From: Bacillota bacterium
GTDB lineage: Bacteria; Bacillota_I; Bacilli_A; Acholeplasmatales; Acholeplasmataceae
NCBI GenBank assembly: GCA_018817915.1
Contig: JAHISX010000027.1
Span: 1-45,402, forward strand
Direction of reading: 5' to 3'
DNA length: 45,402 bases
Shown here: piece after piece, positions 16,244 to 25,801 of the stretch
Position numbering within the stretch: position 1 is the first letter of the stretch
How the letters are laid out: each line of letters opens with the position of its first letter
Notes under the pieces: generated by a model
Told to the model about the DNA's origin: nothing
Seen by the model: only the letters and a program-made list of their open reading frames with translations
The model's database searches: none
Program-made: the position numbers and the translations under genes

Positions 16244-16675
16244 ATGAACACCTTCAATTTAAAGCATCTCCTACTAGAAAACTATCCTATCAAAACCTAT
16301 GATAAGATTAGATATCCCGATACAGATCGTCAAGGACATGTCAACAATTCTGTCTTCTCAACTTATTTTGAAACTGGAAGAATTGAATTTCTTTATCATC
16401 CTAACAATGGATTCCTTGATGATAGCACTTATGTGATTGCACGTCTAGAATTGGATTTCATCGATGAAATCAAATGGCCAGGAAATATTGATATAGGAAC
16501 AGCAGTGATTCACATTGGAAACAGTTCGATGCGTCTAGCTCAAGGACTTTATCAAGATGGACGACTTGTTGCTACTGCTGAATCAGTCATTGTACAAGTA
16601 GATCAACAGCATAAAAAATCAAAAGCCTTAACAGATAAACAAAAAGAATCATTATCCCATTTAACACTTAAATAA
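16244..16675 (+). CDS. Acyl-CoA thioesterase, hotdog fold (YbgC/4HBT type)
   Basis: The 143-residue protein shows the 4-hydroxybenzoyl-CoA thioesterase-type hotdog pattern: KIRYPDTDRQGHVNNSVF at residues ~21-38, with the Asp and His-Val-Asn-Asn expected near the active site, then a long helix (YFETGRIEFLY) and the strands YVIARLELDFIDEI and SMRLAQGLYQDGRLVATAESVIVQVD (split by a turn). It probably hydrolyses acyl-CoA or acyl-ACP in the cytoplasm; chain length is unknown. GGAAAGGA precedes the ATG. The gene stands alone behind a candidate operator and ends in a bidirectional terminator. Confidence 0.88.
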   Translation: MNTFNLKHLLLENYPIKTYDKIRYPDTDRQGHVNNSVFSTYFETGRIEFLYHPNNGFLDDSTYVIARLELDFIDEIKWPGNIDIGTAVIHIGNSSMRLAQGLYQDGRLVATAESVIVQVDQQHKKSKALTDKQKESLSHLTLK

Positions 16676-16680
16676 AGACA

Positions 16681-16715
16681 AAAAAGAGTATCCAAATCGA
16701 TACTCTTTATTTTTT
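16681..16715. terminator. Bidirectional intrinsic terminator
   Basis: AAAGAGTATC (16683-16692) and GATACTCTTT (16699-16708) pair across a 6-nt loop, with A-rich and T-rich flanks. It separates the thioesterase gene from the convergent lipoprotein gene ending at 16721. Confidence 0.8.
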
Positions 16716-16720
16716 AATTT

Positions 16721-19657
16721 TCAGTCGATGATTATTTCTACGATAGCTGTTATATCTGGGGATTCTAAAATGTCTACTAAAATATAGTAATCACCTACCG
16801 GTAATAAAACATCAAAATCCCAGAATTCGTCATCAATTAAAGTTCCATTGCTCTGATAAAGATAATCTCTAAATATAATGCTATCAAATTGAATGTAATT
16901 CATTTGGATATGATAAGATCTTTCTTCGGTAATTGAAAAGTCTATCCGTGCTTGATTGATACCTTCACCCAAGAAGACGCGTGGTATATCGTTCAAATCA
17001 ATTGCTTGATAATTTGAACTCGCTTCTGGATCTAAGACTGTGAAATCATAATTAAATGATACGTCACCAAGTATATCTGTACTTATTTCTAATTTATATT
17101 CAATGCCGCTCTTGATATCAAAATAGCAATCAAAGCTTTCATCCTGATCTGTTAACATACACATTTCATTGCTGTTTGCTTCAAATGGATCAGCAAACAA
17201 CATGAAAATTTGTTCTTGACCTAAAGAAATCTTAGTAGCATCTAAGAAGACATGCAATAGTCTATTGTCTTCATTTTCTAAGATATAAATATAATATATA
17301 TTCTCTGCTTCAATCGTGACGCTATATGTTCCTGAATCTAGACTAAGAATTGATTCATCAAACTCAGGTAGGTCATATGGATAAATATACAGTTCAACTT
17401 CTTGATCTAATACAGAATGAATCGCTATATAATAATATCCTGCCTCAGGTATCGTAAATATTTCATTATCACTAAGTAATGTTCCACTACTATCTAAGAC
17501 ACTGACATCTACACCATAGCCTGAGCTTGTTCTAATTCTTGTTCCGCCAGCCTCTAGATAAATACTTGCATAATTGGTTCCAGTATGAAGACGGTATCTT
17601 GTTGTTGATTCAAATTGTGAATATCTTAAGATGTCATCTTTATCTGTTGGTAGATAAAGGATGTCATCTTCTGTTATTGGTTCTATCACAAGAACAGTCT
17701 CTAAAGATACAATACCTTCTCCATAATAAGAGATTTCTTTTGGATTGTAGTAGAAACTATAATCTAATAAACCAGTAATCTCTATTTCATACGTGTAATA
17801 TGTGTCATCGCTATCAAAGTAGAATATTGCAGTGATCAAAGCATCATGTAATCCGTATAAGTTATAATCATCAATAAAATAATCTCCAAGCATACCTAAT
17901 GCGCCACTATTCATCACAACACTGTAAACATGATTTTCAACGATGTTAACTGACTCAATGCCCGTCATTGGGTCAGCAAAATTCGTATTCGCATTGATAA
18001 GTTTCGTAAAATTCGCTACACTTGCAATATCATTGATACTATAATAATCAACAGTCATACCTTTATCTTCAAATGCAAATAGACGATCATCTTTTTCCAT
18101 GATTGTATAAGAACTATAAGATGAACCAAAGATAGACATATTCAAAAACGTTTCATTTTGATTAACACTTAAATTCAAGATGACATCATTTTCTACAGTG
18201 CTCTCAGTTCTCGTATCATAAGATGAAATTGTACCCACTTCTAGTTGTTTGATTTGTGGGTTACTTGCATAATCACTATAGAAGGCATCCATTAATGCTG
18301 TAAACTCTTCTACACCATCACCAGTAATCACTCGTGATAAGTCGTTGGTGCCTTCAATACTTGCTTGAATATCATCATCTAGATAGTTATAAAGTTCTTC
18401 TTCTAAATCATCAGCAAAGAAATTAAGGTCATCTAATATGAATGTTTGTTTTACTTCATTAAAATCAGTAATTCGAATTTGATTGAAATAAGCTAGTGTT
18501 GCTTGAGGCACATCTAAATCCAGTCCAAACGAGGATAAATTAAAATCATCATCAGATAGTTCTCCGTGCTTCACATATTGATCAATGGCTGCATATGCAT
18601 AGGTAGGAGAATAGGTAAGTCTAATTCTTCCAGAATATAAGGCTTGATCATTGGTATCATAGATACCATCTAAATCTCCAGCACCTCCACCATTGTTGTT
18701 ACAAACAACGATATGGTCCCAACCAATAGCTTCAATGATGTTAACAATTAAAATAATGTCTTCTCCATAAACTGGATGGTCGATGTAACTATATACTGAA
18801 CCATGTTCATTAAAAATATCATAACTTTCGGATATGATCTGATCATCGACAACACTTAAGAAAGTCTGTGCCATTGCTTCAGAATCATAAAAATTGATGG
18901 TATATCCTAAACTTGGAACTTCTTGTCCAAGTTCAGTAACTCCATAAGATATATCAAAATGAGAATTGGTTTCAATTGATGTGTAATTTAAAGTGAAATA
19001 ATCATTTAAGCTGTTGATGTATACCGCTTCTTTACCTTCAATAAAAGTAAAGTAGTTATACATTAAATCCTGATTATCCAATGGATCAAAAGTCCCTGCA
19101 TAAGAATACATGAGTTCAGCATATTCTAAGACATCATCATTCATTCCTATTTTAATAAAAGTATGTTCAATACCGTTAGCAGCATCAATGACAATATAAT
19201 TTTCAGGACTTACAAGAAACTTATAGACTAAATCATCATTTGTAGGATCTGGATGAAAGGATTGCCCTATTTCTTGATCTAAGTCATCAGCAATTAAAGC
19301 TCTAACTGATGCAACAAAATCCTTTGTTGTCATCAGTTGTTCTTTATAGCCTTCAGCAACCATATCAAATGAACTTCCTAAGTAAGTAGCAAGCAACTCT
19401 TCTTTCGTATATGTATCATACTGATAGACATCTAAAGCAGTGATATTATGATCATCACTGATTTCAGAGTTCGTATTTACTGCAAGCTCACTTAATCTTT
19501 CTTCATACGCAATCAAGTCATCATAAAAAACCGATAAGTTGTGACTTGTAATATTTATATCATCTGTTGGTTCATCCTTGCATGACATTAACATTACCCC
19601 AAATAAAACGATAAAAATAATGAATATATAAAACTTAACTTGAGTAAAAATTTTCAT
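16721..19657 (-). CDS. Large lipoprotein of unknown function, 978 aa
   Basis: The N-terminus is a signal peptide ending in a lipobox-like MLMSC (Cys26), so this is a membrane-anchored surface protein. I do not recognise the central ~600 residues, which are very acidic and rich in Tyr and Asp. From about residue 690 on, segments such as YRLHTGTNYASIYLEAGG, GYYYIAIHSVLDQEVELYIYP and YHIQMNYIQFD resemble successive jelly-roll (PPC-like) beta domains, a common C-terminal feature of secreted proteins. AGGGGA precedes the ATG. The gene ends with TGA and a bidirectional terminator. It follows the second BspA-like gene but a terminator separates them, so it probably has its own promoter (a TATAAT lies near 19715). 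Confidence 0.8.
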   Translation of the reverse strand: MKIFTQVKFYIFIIFIVLFGVMLMSCKDEPTDDINITSHNLSVFYDDLIAYEERLSELAVNTNSEISDDHNITALDVYQYDTYTKEELLATYLGSSFDMVAEGYKEQLMTTKDFVASVRALIADDLDQEIGQSFHPDPTNDDLVYKFLVSPENYIVIDAANGIEHTFIKIGMNDDVLEYAELMYSYAGTFDPLDNQDLMYNYFTFIEGKEAVYINSLNDYFTLNYTSIETNSHFDISYGVTELGQEVPSLGYTINFYDSEAMAQTFLSVVDDQIISESYDIFNEHGSVYSYIDHPVYGEDIILIVNIIEAIGWDHIVVCNNNGGGAGDLDGIYDTNDQALYSGRIRLTYSPTYAYAAIDQYVKHGELSDDDFNLSSFGLDLDVPQATLAYFNQIRITDFNEVKQTFILDDLNFFADDLEEELYNYLDDDIQASIEGTNDLSRVITGDGVEEFTALMDAFYSDYASNPQIKQLEVGTISSYDTRTESTVENDVILNLSVNQNETFLNMSIFGSSYSSYTIMEKDDRLFAFEDKGMTVDYYSINDIASVANFTKLINANTNFADPMTGIESVNIVENHVYSVVMNSGALGMLGDYFIDDYNLYGLHDALITAIFYFDSDDTYYTYEIEITGLLDYSFYYNPKEISYYGEGIVSLETVLVIEPITEDDILYLPTDKDDILRYSQFESTTRYRLHTGTNYASIYLEAGGTRIRTSSGYGVDVSVLDSSGTLLSDNEIFTIPEAGYYYIAIHSVLDQEVELYIYPYDLPEFDESILSLDSGTYSVTIEAENIYYIYILENEDNRLLHVFLDATKISLGQEQIFMLFADPFEANSNEMCMLTDQDESFDCYFDIKSGIEYKLEISTDILGDVSFNYDFTVLDPEASSNYQAIDLNDIPRVFLGEGINQARIDFSITEERSYHIQMNYIQFDSIIFRDYLYQSNGTLIDDEFWDFDVLLPVGDYYILVDILESPDITAIVEIIID

Positions 19658-19732
19658 AGATTATCCCCTTGTTTGATTAAGATGTATCGCTGTTAATTTA
19701 TCAATTAAATTATATCACGACACTATAAAAAA

Positions 19733-19760
19733 ATATTGATGAAAATGAATTCATCAATAT
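19733..19760 (-). terminator. Intrinsic terminator of the second BspA-like gene
   Basis: ATATTGATGAA (19733-19743) and TTCATCAATAT (19750-19760) form an 11-bp stem with a 6-nt loop. On the minus strand it is followed by seven T, 12 bases after the stop codon. Confidence 0.8.
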
Positions 19761-19771
19761 ATACATACATT

Positions 19772-21406
19772 TTATGATAGTTCTGATATGGGATGTATTT
19801 CTACATATAAGTGAGACCAATGAAAGTCATTAATATAATTTTGATATGAATCATCAGGGACATAGAAAGTTGGTTGAAGCTCTTGCATATCATTATCTGG
19901 ACTGATGTAAACGATCCCCCCATCGATGACTACACTTCTGTGAATGATGATTGTTCTAATCTGACTATCAACAATAAACTTCTCAAGGATATGAGTCGTC
20001 GATGCAGGTATATCTAGTACGGTGAGCTTTTCTGCCCCCATAAAAGCATATCCTCCTATGACATAAAGATTTTCACCTAAATCAATAGTTTCTAGATTTC
20101 TATTATTTGCAAAAGCGTATTGCGAAATAGATCGTGTCTCAACAGGCAAAATATAATGCGTGCCAGTTTTATTTACTGGATAAGAGACAAGATCCTCCCA
20201 ATAATTAAATAAAACACCATCGATCGTTAAAAATCTTGTTGATTCTTCATATATCGCAAATGCTTCAAGTGAAGAAATTTCTTTGAATGCATCTCCTGCA
20301 ATATCATAAAGTGATCCAGGAATCTCAATCAGTTTCAAATGTTGACTATAAAAAGCAAGCTCTCCAATTTCTATAACTCCAGAGGGAATGATATAGTTTT
20401 CAGCAAGTAACCCTGAAGGATAATAGACAAGAAATGTATCATTTTCTGAATAAACCACTTGATTTATAACACGATATTCATCATTTTCATCAAAGGAAAC
20501 ATCAGTTATATTGGGTGATGAATCTAGTATTCTTGGATTAAAGCTAGCTAGTCTAGAAGGAAACTCAATCGTTGTTAACGATTCACAACTTGAAAAAGCA
20601 TAATCTCTAATAACTATATGGTTGGGTTCTGTATAAAATCTATAATCCAAAATGACTTGATATGAATGATAAGTAATACCTCCCAATGTAATTGACTCTA
20701 TGCTTACAACTTCTGAAATTGGGCATCCTAAACTTAAAGTGTAGGTACCTGATTCTATTGAACCAATCGTTATTGAACACGAACCCATATTTGCATCTAC
20801 AATTTCATCATATTGGGACTGACTTATCATCTCTTCTAAAAATCCTTGGTATTCACCATAAAAAGAAACCTTTTCTAATGCTGCTGAATTGGCAAAAGCA
20901 TAAAAATCAATCAATTGAACTGAATTTGGTATTTCAACTTCAATGAATTGGCTATTTTCAAATGCCCGTAAACTAATTTCATTAACTAAATATCCTTGTA
21001 TATGATCAGGTATCGTTAAATATGTTTCATTGCCTGTATATCCTACAATAGATGCTGTCATTGTTAGATCATCAGTTATGAGGGTATATTCTAGATATTG
21101 GTTTTCAAATACTGCTCTTAATGTAAGATCGCTAGTTACTTGAAATCTTTGATTATGGATGCTTGTTCCATCATCCCAACCTATAAAGAGAAAACCTTCT
21201 TTTTCAATAACAGGCAAGTAAATATCAGTACCAACTAAAAGATCATCAAGTGAAAGATAAATACTACCATCTTCATTCTCTAAGGTTATTGTATAACGCG
21301 AAAGATCAACCACATCTATTATCTCTTCAGGATCATTATTACATCCGGATAAAAGAAAAATAACAAGTATACTTAATATGAACTTACTGATGTTTAAATA
21401 TCTCAT
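19772..21406 (-). CDS. BspA-like leucine-rich-repeat lipoprotein (copy 2)
   Basis: This 544-residue surface lipoprotein has exactly the same length and domain order as copy 1 (3436-5070). A signal peptide ends at LLSGC (Cys22). An InlB B-repeat-like module follows (GFLFIGWDDG at ~70, TLRAVFENQYLEY at ~95). BspA-type repeats then carry motifs such as IPNSVQLIDFYAFANSAALE and LGENLYVIGGYAFMGAEKL. The protein ends with FYVPDDSYQNYIND and ISEL, again like copy 1. Such proteins commonly bind host or extracellular ligands. AGGAGGGG precedes the ATG by 4 nt. It sits inside a block of lipoprotein genes, with its own terminator at 19733-19760. Confidence 0.88.
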   Translation of the reverse strand: MRYLNISKFILSILVIFLLSGCNNDPEEIIDVVDLSRYTITLENEDGSIYLSLDDLLVGTDIYLPVIEKEGFLFIGWDDGTSIHNQRFQVTSDLTLRAVFENQYLEYTLITDDLTMTASIVGYTGNETYLTIPDHIQGYLVNEISLRAFENSQFIEVEIPNSVQLIDFYAFANSAALEKVSFYGEYQGFLEEMISQSQYDEIVDANMGSCSITIGSIESGTYTLSLGCPISEVVSIESITLGGITYHSYQVILDYRFYTEPNHIVIRDYAFSSCESLTTIEFPSRLASFNPRILDSSPNITDVSFDENDEYRVINQVVYSENDTFLVYYPSGLLAENYIIPSGVIEIGELAFYSQHLKLIEIPGSLYDIAGDAFKEISSLEAFAIYEESTRFLTIDGVLFNYWEDLVSYPVNKTGTHYILPVETRSISQYAFANNRNLETIDLGENLYVIGGYAFMGAEKLTVLDIPASTTHILEKFIVDSQIRTIIIHRSVVIDGGIVYISPDNDMQELQPTFYVPDDSYQNYINDFHWSHLYVEIHPISELS

Positions 21407-21502
21407 CTTCCCCTCCTAAAAGAATGTCTATTTTAATTGAATCTTGAATATCTATCATTTTACCATACAAGTTTTAATAATAAAAAGTCATTAAATAAAT
21501 AT

Positions 21503-21526
21503 AAGAAGGTCCTTTTGGACCTTCTT
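21503..21526 (-). terminator. Hairpin after the tandem lipoprotein pair
   Basis: AAGAAGGTCC (21503-21512) and GGACCTTCTT (21517-21526) pair across a TTTT loop. It lies 26 bases past the stop of the last gene of the pair. The following U-tract is short and interrupted, but a terminator is the likely role. Confidence 0.65.
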
Positions 21527-21551
21527 CATTGATATTTATATTGATATTTGT

Positions 21552-22760
21552 TTAATTTTCTTTAATGATTGCTAATATTTCTAAGCATTTCTCTTTGATT
21601 AAATCCGGGGTAAGATTTTCTATAGACAATATATTTTCTTTACTGCTAAGATCCTTATACGCTTGTACCAGCTGACTAAAAGTGATGTCACCTGTAAATT
21701 CTTCAGGGAAATTAAATTCACTCAATTCTGTTTCTGATAAGTTTTTTTGAATATTTACTGAATAATAGTTGCTTCCATTGGGATAAGCCATAATGTTAAA
21801 GTCTGAGAAGACTCTATATCCAGCATTATACACTGAGCTATAAGGTCTAAGAAAATAATCATTATAAGTCAACTGATCCCATCCATCCATAAAGTATAAA
21901 CTAAACTGCAGCAAATAATCTTCAAGGGCATATGTTAAAAAAGTAACACACTCCATATCGTGATATAAAGATACGGAATACTTTGAGTTATGTTGTTCAT
22001 AAAACATTTGAGTTTCAGGGTCATATATTTCTGTCTCTTTCGCACCATTGTCTAAAGTATAGCCGATATGACGACCTGTATTGATATCGATGTATTTAAA
22101 TGAATACTCATCATTTGAAACATATGAATAAGCTCTATAAATATCATTAAACAAGTAATTATAAACTAATTTCCCTGTATTCGGATAATAGAAACTTGCT
22201 TCAAACTCAAGATTATCGGGACTAATGTTAAAAATAAAAGAACTCTTAATGCTGATAATTCCTTGTACGTCTGAAGTGTAGGTAACTGTTTGATCGTAAT
22301 ATCCACCATACGCATCAAACCCATAACTTCTATTGGTTATTTGATAAGTTATATTCGTATTGGAATCTTTGTATAAATCATTACCCATGTCAATCATCGA
22401 CGTATAAAATTCTAACAGATCAAAGTAATACGAAACCACTCTACTTGGATTTACGATAGGAATCGCATCATTATCCGTGATTGGATCTATTCTTGATATT
22501 TGTTCTCTTGGATATGTATTTCCAGTATTGAGATAAATTCTGTCTTCATTTTTATTTTCAGCAATCGTTAATTGATATGCCTCTAAATTTTCACGATAAG
22601 TGATGACATAATCACTAAATGATTGTAGATCAATATCGCATGTGTCTTGACACACCTTGATATCGTGATCAAATGATTCAAGTATGACTTCTTTCGAACT
22701 TGTACACCCTGTTAAAAATGCAAGACCTAAAATAAGTAAACCAATATATAATTTTCTCAT
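21552..22760 (-). CDS. Lipoprotein of unknown family, tandem copy B, 402 aa
   Basis: The start at 22760 has GGGGG upstream and gives a signal peptide ending at FLTGC, followed by TSSKE. The mature protein begins with CQDTCDIDLQSF, a CxxxC pair, then a helix (YRENLEAYQLTIAE), a beta-rich middle (SFIFNISPDNLEFEASFYYP), and a helical tail ending in NLTPDLIKEKCLEILAIIKEN. I do not recognise the family. It aligns along its whole length with the neighbouring gene at 22797-24014, so the two arose by tandem duplication; the gap is 36 bp and they are probably co-transcribed. The role is unknown; attachment to the outer face of the membrane is likely. Confidence 0.82.
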   Translation of the reverse strand: MRKLYIGLLILGLAFLTGCTSSKEVILESFDHDIKVCQDTCDIDLQSFSDYVITYRENLEAYQLTIAENKNEDRIYLNTGNTYPREQISRIDPITDNDAIPIVNPSRVVSYYFDLLEFYTSMIDMGNDLYKDSNTNITYQITNRSYGFDAYGGYYDQTVTYTSDVQGIISIKSSFIFNISPDNLEFEASFYYPNTGKLVYNYLFNDIYRAYSYVSNDEYSFKYIDINTGRHIGYTLDNGAKETEIYDPETQMFYEQHNSKYSVSLYHDMECVTFLTYALEDYLLQFSLYFMDGWDQLTYNDYFLRPYSSVYNAGYRVFSDFNIMAYPNGSNYYSVNIQKNLSETELSEFNFPEEFTGDITFSQLVQAYKDLSSKENILSIENLTPDLIKEKCLEILAIIKEN

Positions 22761-22796
22761 ATGTTCCCCCTTCATATTAATTTATATCTCGTCATT

Positions 22797-24014
22797 TTAA
22801 TCTAAGTAATTTTCGCTCAATAATGATAAGACTTCCAAACACTTTTCTTTAATTAAATCCGGACTAAGATCTTCCATCGATAGTATATTATCATTATCCA
22901 ATAAATCTTCATATGCTTGAACAAGTTGATCAAATGTTATATCGCCTACAAATTCATCAGGAAAATTAAAAGTGCTTAATTCTTCAGTAGTTAATGCTTT
23001 TTGAATATTAACTTGATAATAATTGCTGCTTTGACGATACGTCAAGATGTCAAAATCAGTAAATACTCTTTGGTCGTTATTATATGCGATGCTATAAGGT
23101 GAAACAGAAACATCATTATACGTTAGGCTGTCCCATCCATCCATAAAATGTAAACTGAATTCAAGGAAATTCTCCTCATTCTGATTATCTAAGGATGCGA
23201 CAAACTGCATGTCTTGATAAAAGGCTACATGATCAAAGTTTCCATTCTTTTCATAAAACATTTGTGTATCTGGATTGTAGATTTGAGTGACTTCATTATC
23301 ATTTGTTAAGTTGTAGCTAATATAATGGCCAGTACTCGTGTTGATATATTGGAATGAATAATTATCATCTGCAAAATATGAATACCCTCGATATACATTA
23401 TTGGCGTAAGACATATATTGATAACGATCAGAACTAGGGAAATAGATGATTGATTCAAATGCAATATGCTCAAGGTTTAGGTTGAAACTAAAGTAAACAT
23501 AACTTTCTGTAGCCTCTGATGCATTGGTTGTTAGAAATAATCTATGGGTGTAATATCCACTAAGATCATCAAAGCCATAACTTCTATCTGTAATTTGATA
23601 TAGATCATTTGACACCGGATTACTATAGTTGTCTCCACCCTCAGAGACATAAAGTGATATGACTTCTATGTAACTGAATATAAGTGCAAATCCATTGCTG
23701 TGCAATGTAGTGGGAATTGCACTATTATCTGTTATAGGATCTGAAACTGGAATTTGAAGTCTTGTGTAATTGCTTTGACTAACTAAAAATTCTGATTCTT
23801 GATTGCTGTTTTCAGCAATTGTTAATTCATAAGCCGCTAAAGCATCTCTATAAGCACTCAAATTATCACTGAAAGTTTGAAGATCAGTACTACAAGTGTC
23901 TTGACATGTATTAAAATCAACATCCAATGTCCCAAATATTGATTCTTTGGAACTGGTGCACCCAGTTAAAACGGTAATGATTATTGCAAATAAAAGAACT
24001 ATAACTTTTTTCAT
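22797..24014 (-). CDS. Lipoprotein of unknown family, tandem copy A, 405 aa
   Basis: The start at 24014 is chosen because GGAGGA lies 5 nt upstream. The signal peptide ends at VLTGC, again followed by TSSKE. As in copy B, a CxxxC pair (CQDTCSTDLQTF) starts the mature region, followed by AYRDALAAYELTIAENSN, a beta-rich middle with SYGFDDLSGYY and FHFMDGWD-like aromatic motifs, and the tail DLSPDLIKEKCLEVL. The shared blocks are spread over the full length, which argues for a whole-gene duplication followed by divergence. It is the upstream gene of the pair. Function unknown; the paired cysteines could form a disulfide. Confidence 0.82.
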   Translation of the reverse strand: MKKVIVLLFAIIITVLTGCTSSKESIFGTLDVDFNTCQDTCSTDLQTFSDNLSAYRDALAAYELTIAENSNQESEFLVSQSNYTRLQIPVSDPITDNSAIPTTLHSNGFALIFSYIEVISLYVSEGGDNYSNPVSNDLYQITDRSYGFDDLSGYYTHRLFLTTNASEATESYVYFSFNLNLEHIAFESIIYFPSSDRYQYMSYANNVYRGYSYFADDNYSFQYINTSTGHYISYNLTNDNEVTQIYNPDTQMFYEKNGNFDHVAFYQDMQFVASLDNQNEENFLEFSLHFMDGWDSLTYNDVSVSPYSIAYNNDQRVFTDFDILTYRQSSNYYQVNIQKALTTEELSTFNFPDEFVGDITFDQLVQAYEDLLDNDNILSMEDLSPDLIKEKCLEVLSLLSENYLD

Positions 24015-24123
24015 ATAATCCTCCATGAGTTTAAATATATATTTTGTAATTAATGGGATATCTTTACTCGTTATTATATCACTTTGTACAATTGTTTCAA
24101 TAGATACTAATATATTTCTTTAT

Positions 24124-25005
24124 TTATTCCTTATAAGTCAAGACCTTTTGTTTCAGCAGATTGATTGATTCGCTAATTTCTTTATGCACAACCTTTGATT
24201 GCTTCATCGGTAAAAGCATAAAGACATGTGGACAATTATAATAGATTTTTAAGTCGATCTTTGGGTTATTATCCTCAAACAGCAACATATCAGGATACAA
24301 CATATCATTTGTTCCACCATAAATATGAATGGGTTCATCATATTCATACTCCAAAGGATTCATAATGCCTGATTTTTTGTCAAGGTTATCATAATCTTCG
24401 ATGCCTTTAAATCTAGCTAATGATAACACCTTATCTTTTGTTTCATATAAAGGTATGTCAGGATGAGATAATGAAAAATCAATCCATGGCGACAATAAAA
24501 TGTTTAATGCTGGTTTTTTGATGTTTCTTTTTTTAATGAGTTGGAGTATCGATAAAATAACAAGTCCTCCAGCACTAGACCCTATTAAAATCATTTCATC
24601 GTTAGGATATTTAGATAGGATTTGTTCATATATACCATAGGATAAATCATATATTTCTTGAGTTTTATACTGTGGTATTAAAGGATAAATGACATAACTA
24701 GCTTTAGCATCTGTCTTTTTAACCCATTTGTCAATCATCATCCATTCAGCCAAACCACCATTTAAACAAAGTGCACCACCATGAAAATAAACGATATGAA
24801 GATTATTCTTTGATTTTTCATTGATGGTATGAAAATCAAAGTCTTGATATGTTTGAGTGTTTACTTTATGCTTTGCTTTGATTAAGAAGGGTAGTTTTTC
24901 AGGCTCTTCTTTTTGAGCACGTTCTAAAAAGGTCTTTGGTGTGGAAACGAACTTTAAGATGATTTTAGATATTCTATTTGTTGATCCATTAACATATGTT
25001 TTCAT
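24124..25005 (-). CDS. Alpha/beta-hydrolase fold esterase (hormone-sensitive-lipase-like)
   Basis: The 293-residue enzyme has the HSL-type pattern: the oxyanion motif YFHGGAL near residue 75, the nucleophile elbow GSSAGG near 145, an acid in GGTNDML near 235 and the catalytic His in CPHVFMLL near 262. It probably hydrolyses short-chain esters in the cytoplasm. The N-terminus has no signal peptide. It is the last gene of a likely minus-strand operon TetR - membrane protein - esterase, 25 bp after the middle gene. No convincing terminator is visible after it. Confidence 0.88.
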   Translation of the reverse strand: MKTYVNGSTNRISKIILKFVSTPKTFLERAQKEEPEKLPFLIKAKHKVNTQTYQDFDFHTINEKSKNNLHIVYFHGGALCLNGGLAEWMMIDKWVKKTDAKASYVIYPLIPQYKTQEIYDLSYGIYEQILSKYPNDEMILIGSSAGGLVILSILQLIKKRNIKKPALNILLSPWIDFSLSHPDIPLYETKDKVLSLARFKGIEDYDNLDKKSGIMNPLEYEYDEPIHIYGGTNDMLYPDMLLFEDNNPKIDLKIYYNCPHVFMLLPMKQSKVVHKEISESINLLKQKVLTYKE

Positions 25006-25030
25006 TTAAAGGCCCTTCTTACTTCAATTT

Positions 25031-25741
25031 TTAATTAAAAAAGACAAGATAAGTAATTAATGCGATAAAGAAAGTTAATGCTACATAGTCTTGAACTAGC
25101 TTACTCTTACGGCTAGTGTAAAGTAGAAATGCAATGAACAACCCCAATACTGTCGATATAATCGCTTGATACAAATAAGTTATGTTGATTTGAGGTACAC
25201 CTTGATAAACCCATACACCAAATATAGCAATCACGCCAATCACTGGAATGAACCAATTAAAGGATGTATATCTTTTTTCTTCGATTTTTCTATCAACCTT
25301 TTTATAGTTTTTCGCTGTTGTGAAATCATAATGAATTTTTTTAGTTGCTCTCATTTCCATAATGATCTTATTGATCTCACCTAGTGAGATACTATATTCA
25401 TCATTAAATATCGCAATCTTAAGACGATCGTTTCTTTCATACACTACAATCAGTTGTTCTATGTTATTAAAATCAGCATAAATAAACGCTTGATATATGT
25501 CTTTAAAATAGATCTCTTTTTTACTGATATTAACCTTGATATATTCATCAGTCATCTTTAATGCAGGCTTTCCACTCATGATGATATAGATCGTCATCAG
25601 ATAAGCAAAAGTGCTTATCATCAGTTCTACAGTCATATTTCTACCATTAAAAATAACACTCATATAAATAAGACATGAAAATAAAATGGTCGGCAAGATA
25701 AGCGCTTTAAGTTTTGATCTATATTTTATTTCATGAGTCAT
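25031..25741 (-). CDS. Membrane protein with a PH-like cytoplasmic loop, 236 aa
   Basis: No family is recognised with confidence. Two helices lie at residues ~12-60, then a soluble region of about 90 residues (ALKMTDEYIKVNISKKEIYF, LIVVYERNDRLKIAIFNDEY) whose alternating strands resemble bacterial PH-like domains. Three more helices follow (FNWFIPVIGVIAIFGVWVY, YQAIISTVLGLFIAFLLY, YVALTFFIALITYLVFF). GGGGG precedes the ATG. It sits between the TetR regulator and the esterase, all on one strand with gaps of 60 and 25 bp, so regulation by the TetR protein is plausible. Confidence 0.72.
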   Translation of the reverse strand: MTHEIKYRSKLKALILPTILFSCLIYMSVIFNGRNMTVELMISTFAYLMTIYIIMSGKPALKMTDEYIKVNISKKEIYFKDIYQAFIYADFNNIEQLIVVYERNDRLKIAIFNDEYSISLGEINKIIMEMRATKKIHYDFTTAKNYKKVDRKIEEKRYTSFNWFIPVIGVIAIFGVWVYQGVPQINITYLYQAIISTVLGLFIAFLLYTSRKSKLVQDYVALTFFIALITYLVFFN

Positions 25742-25801
25742 GATAATACCCCCAATGTATACTCATTATTTTATGGTTATTATAGCATAATTATAAATAA
25801 A

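Noticed and set aside
16721-19657. TGA read as Trp (Mycoplasma code)
   Set aside because: TGA ends this gene and forms ATGA overlaps near 12590 and 13147, while Trp positions use TGG, so the standard code applies.
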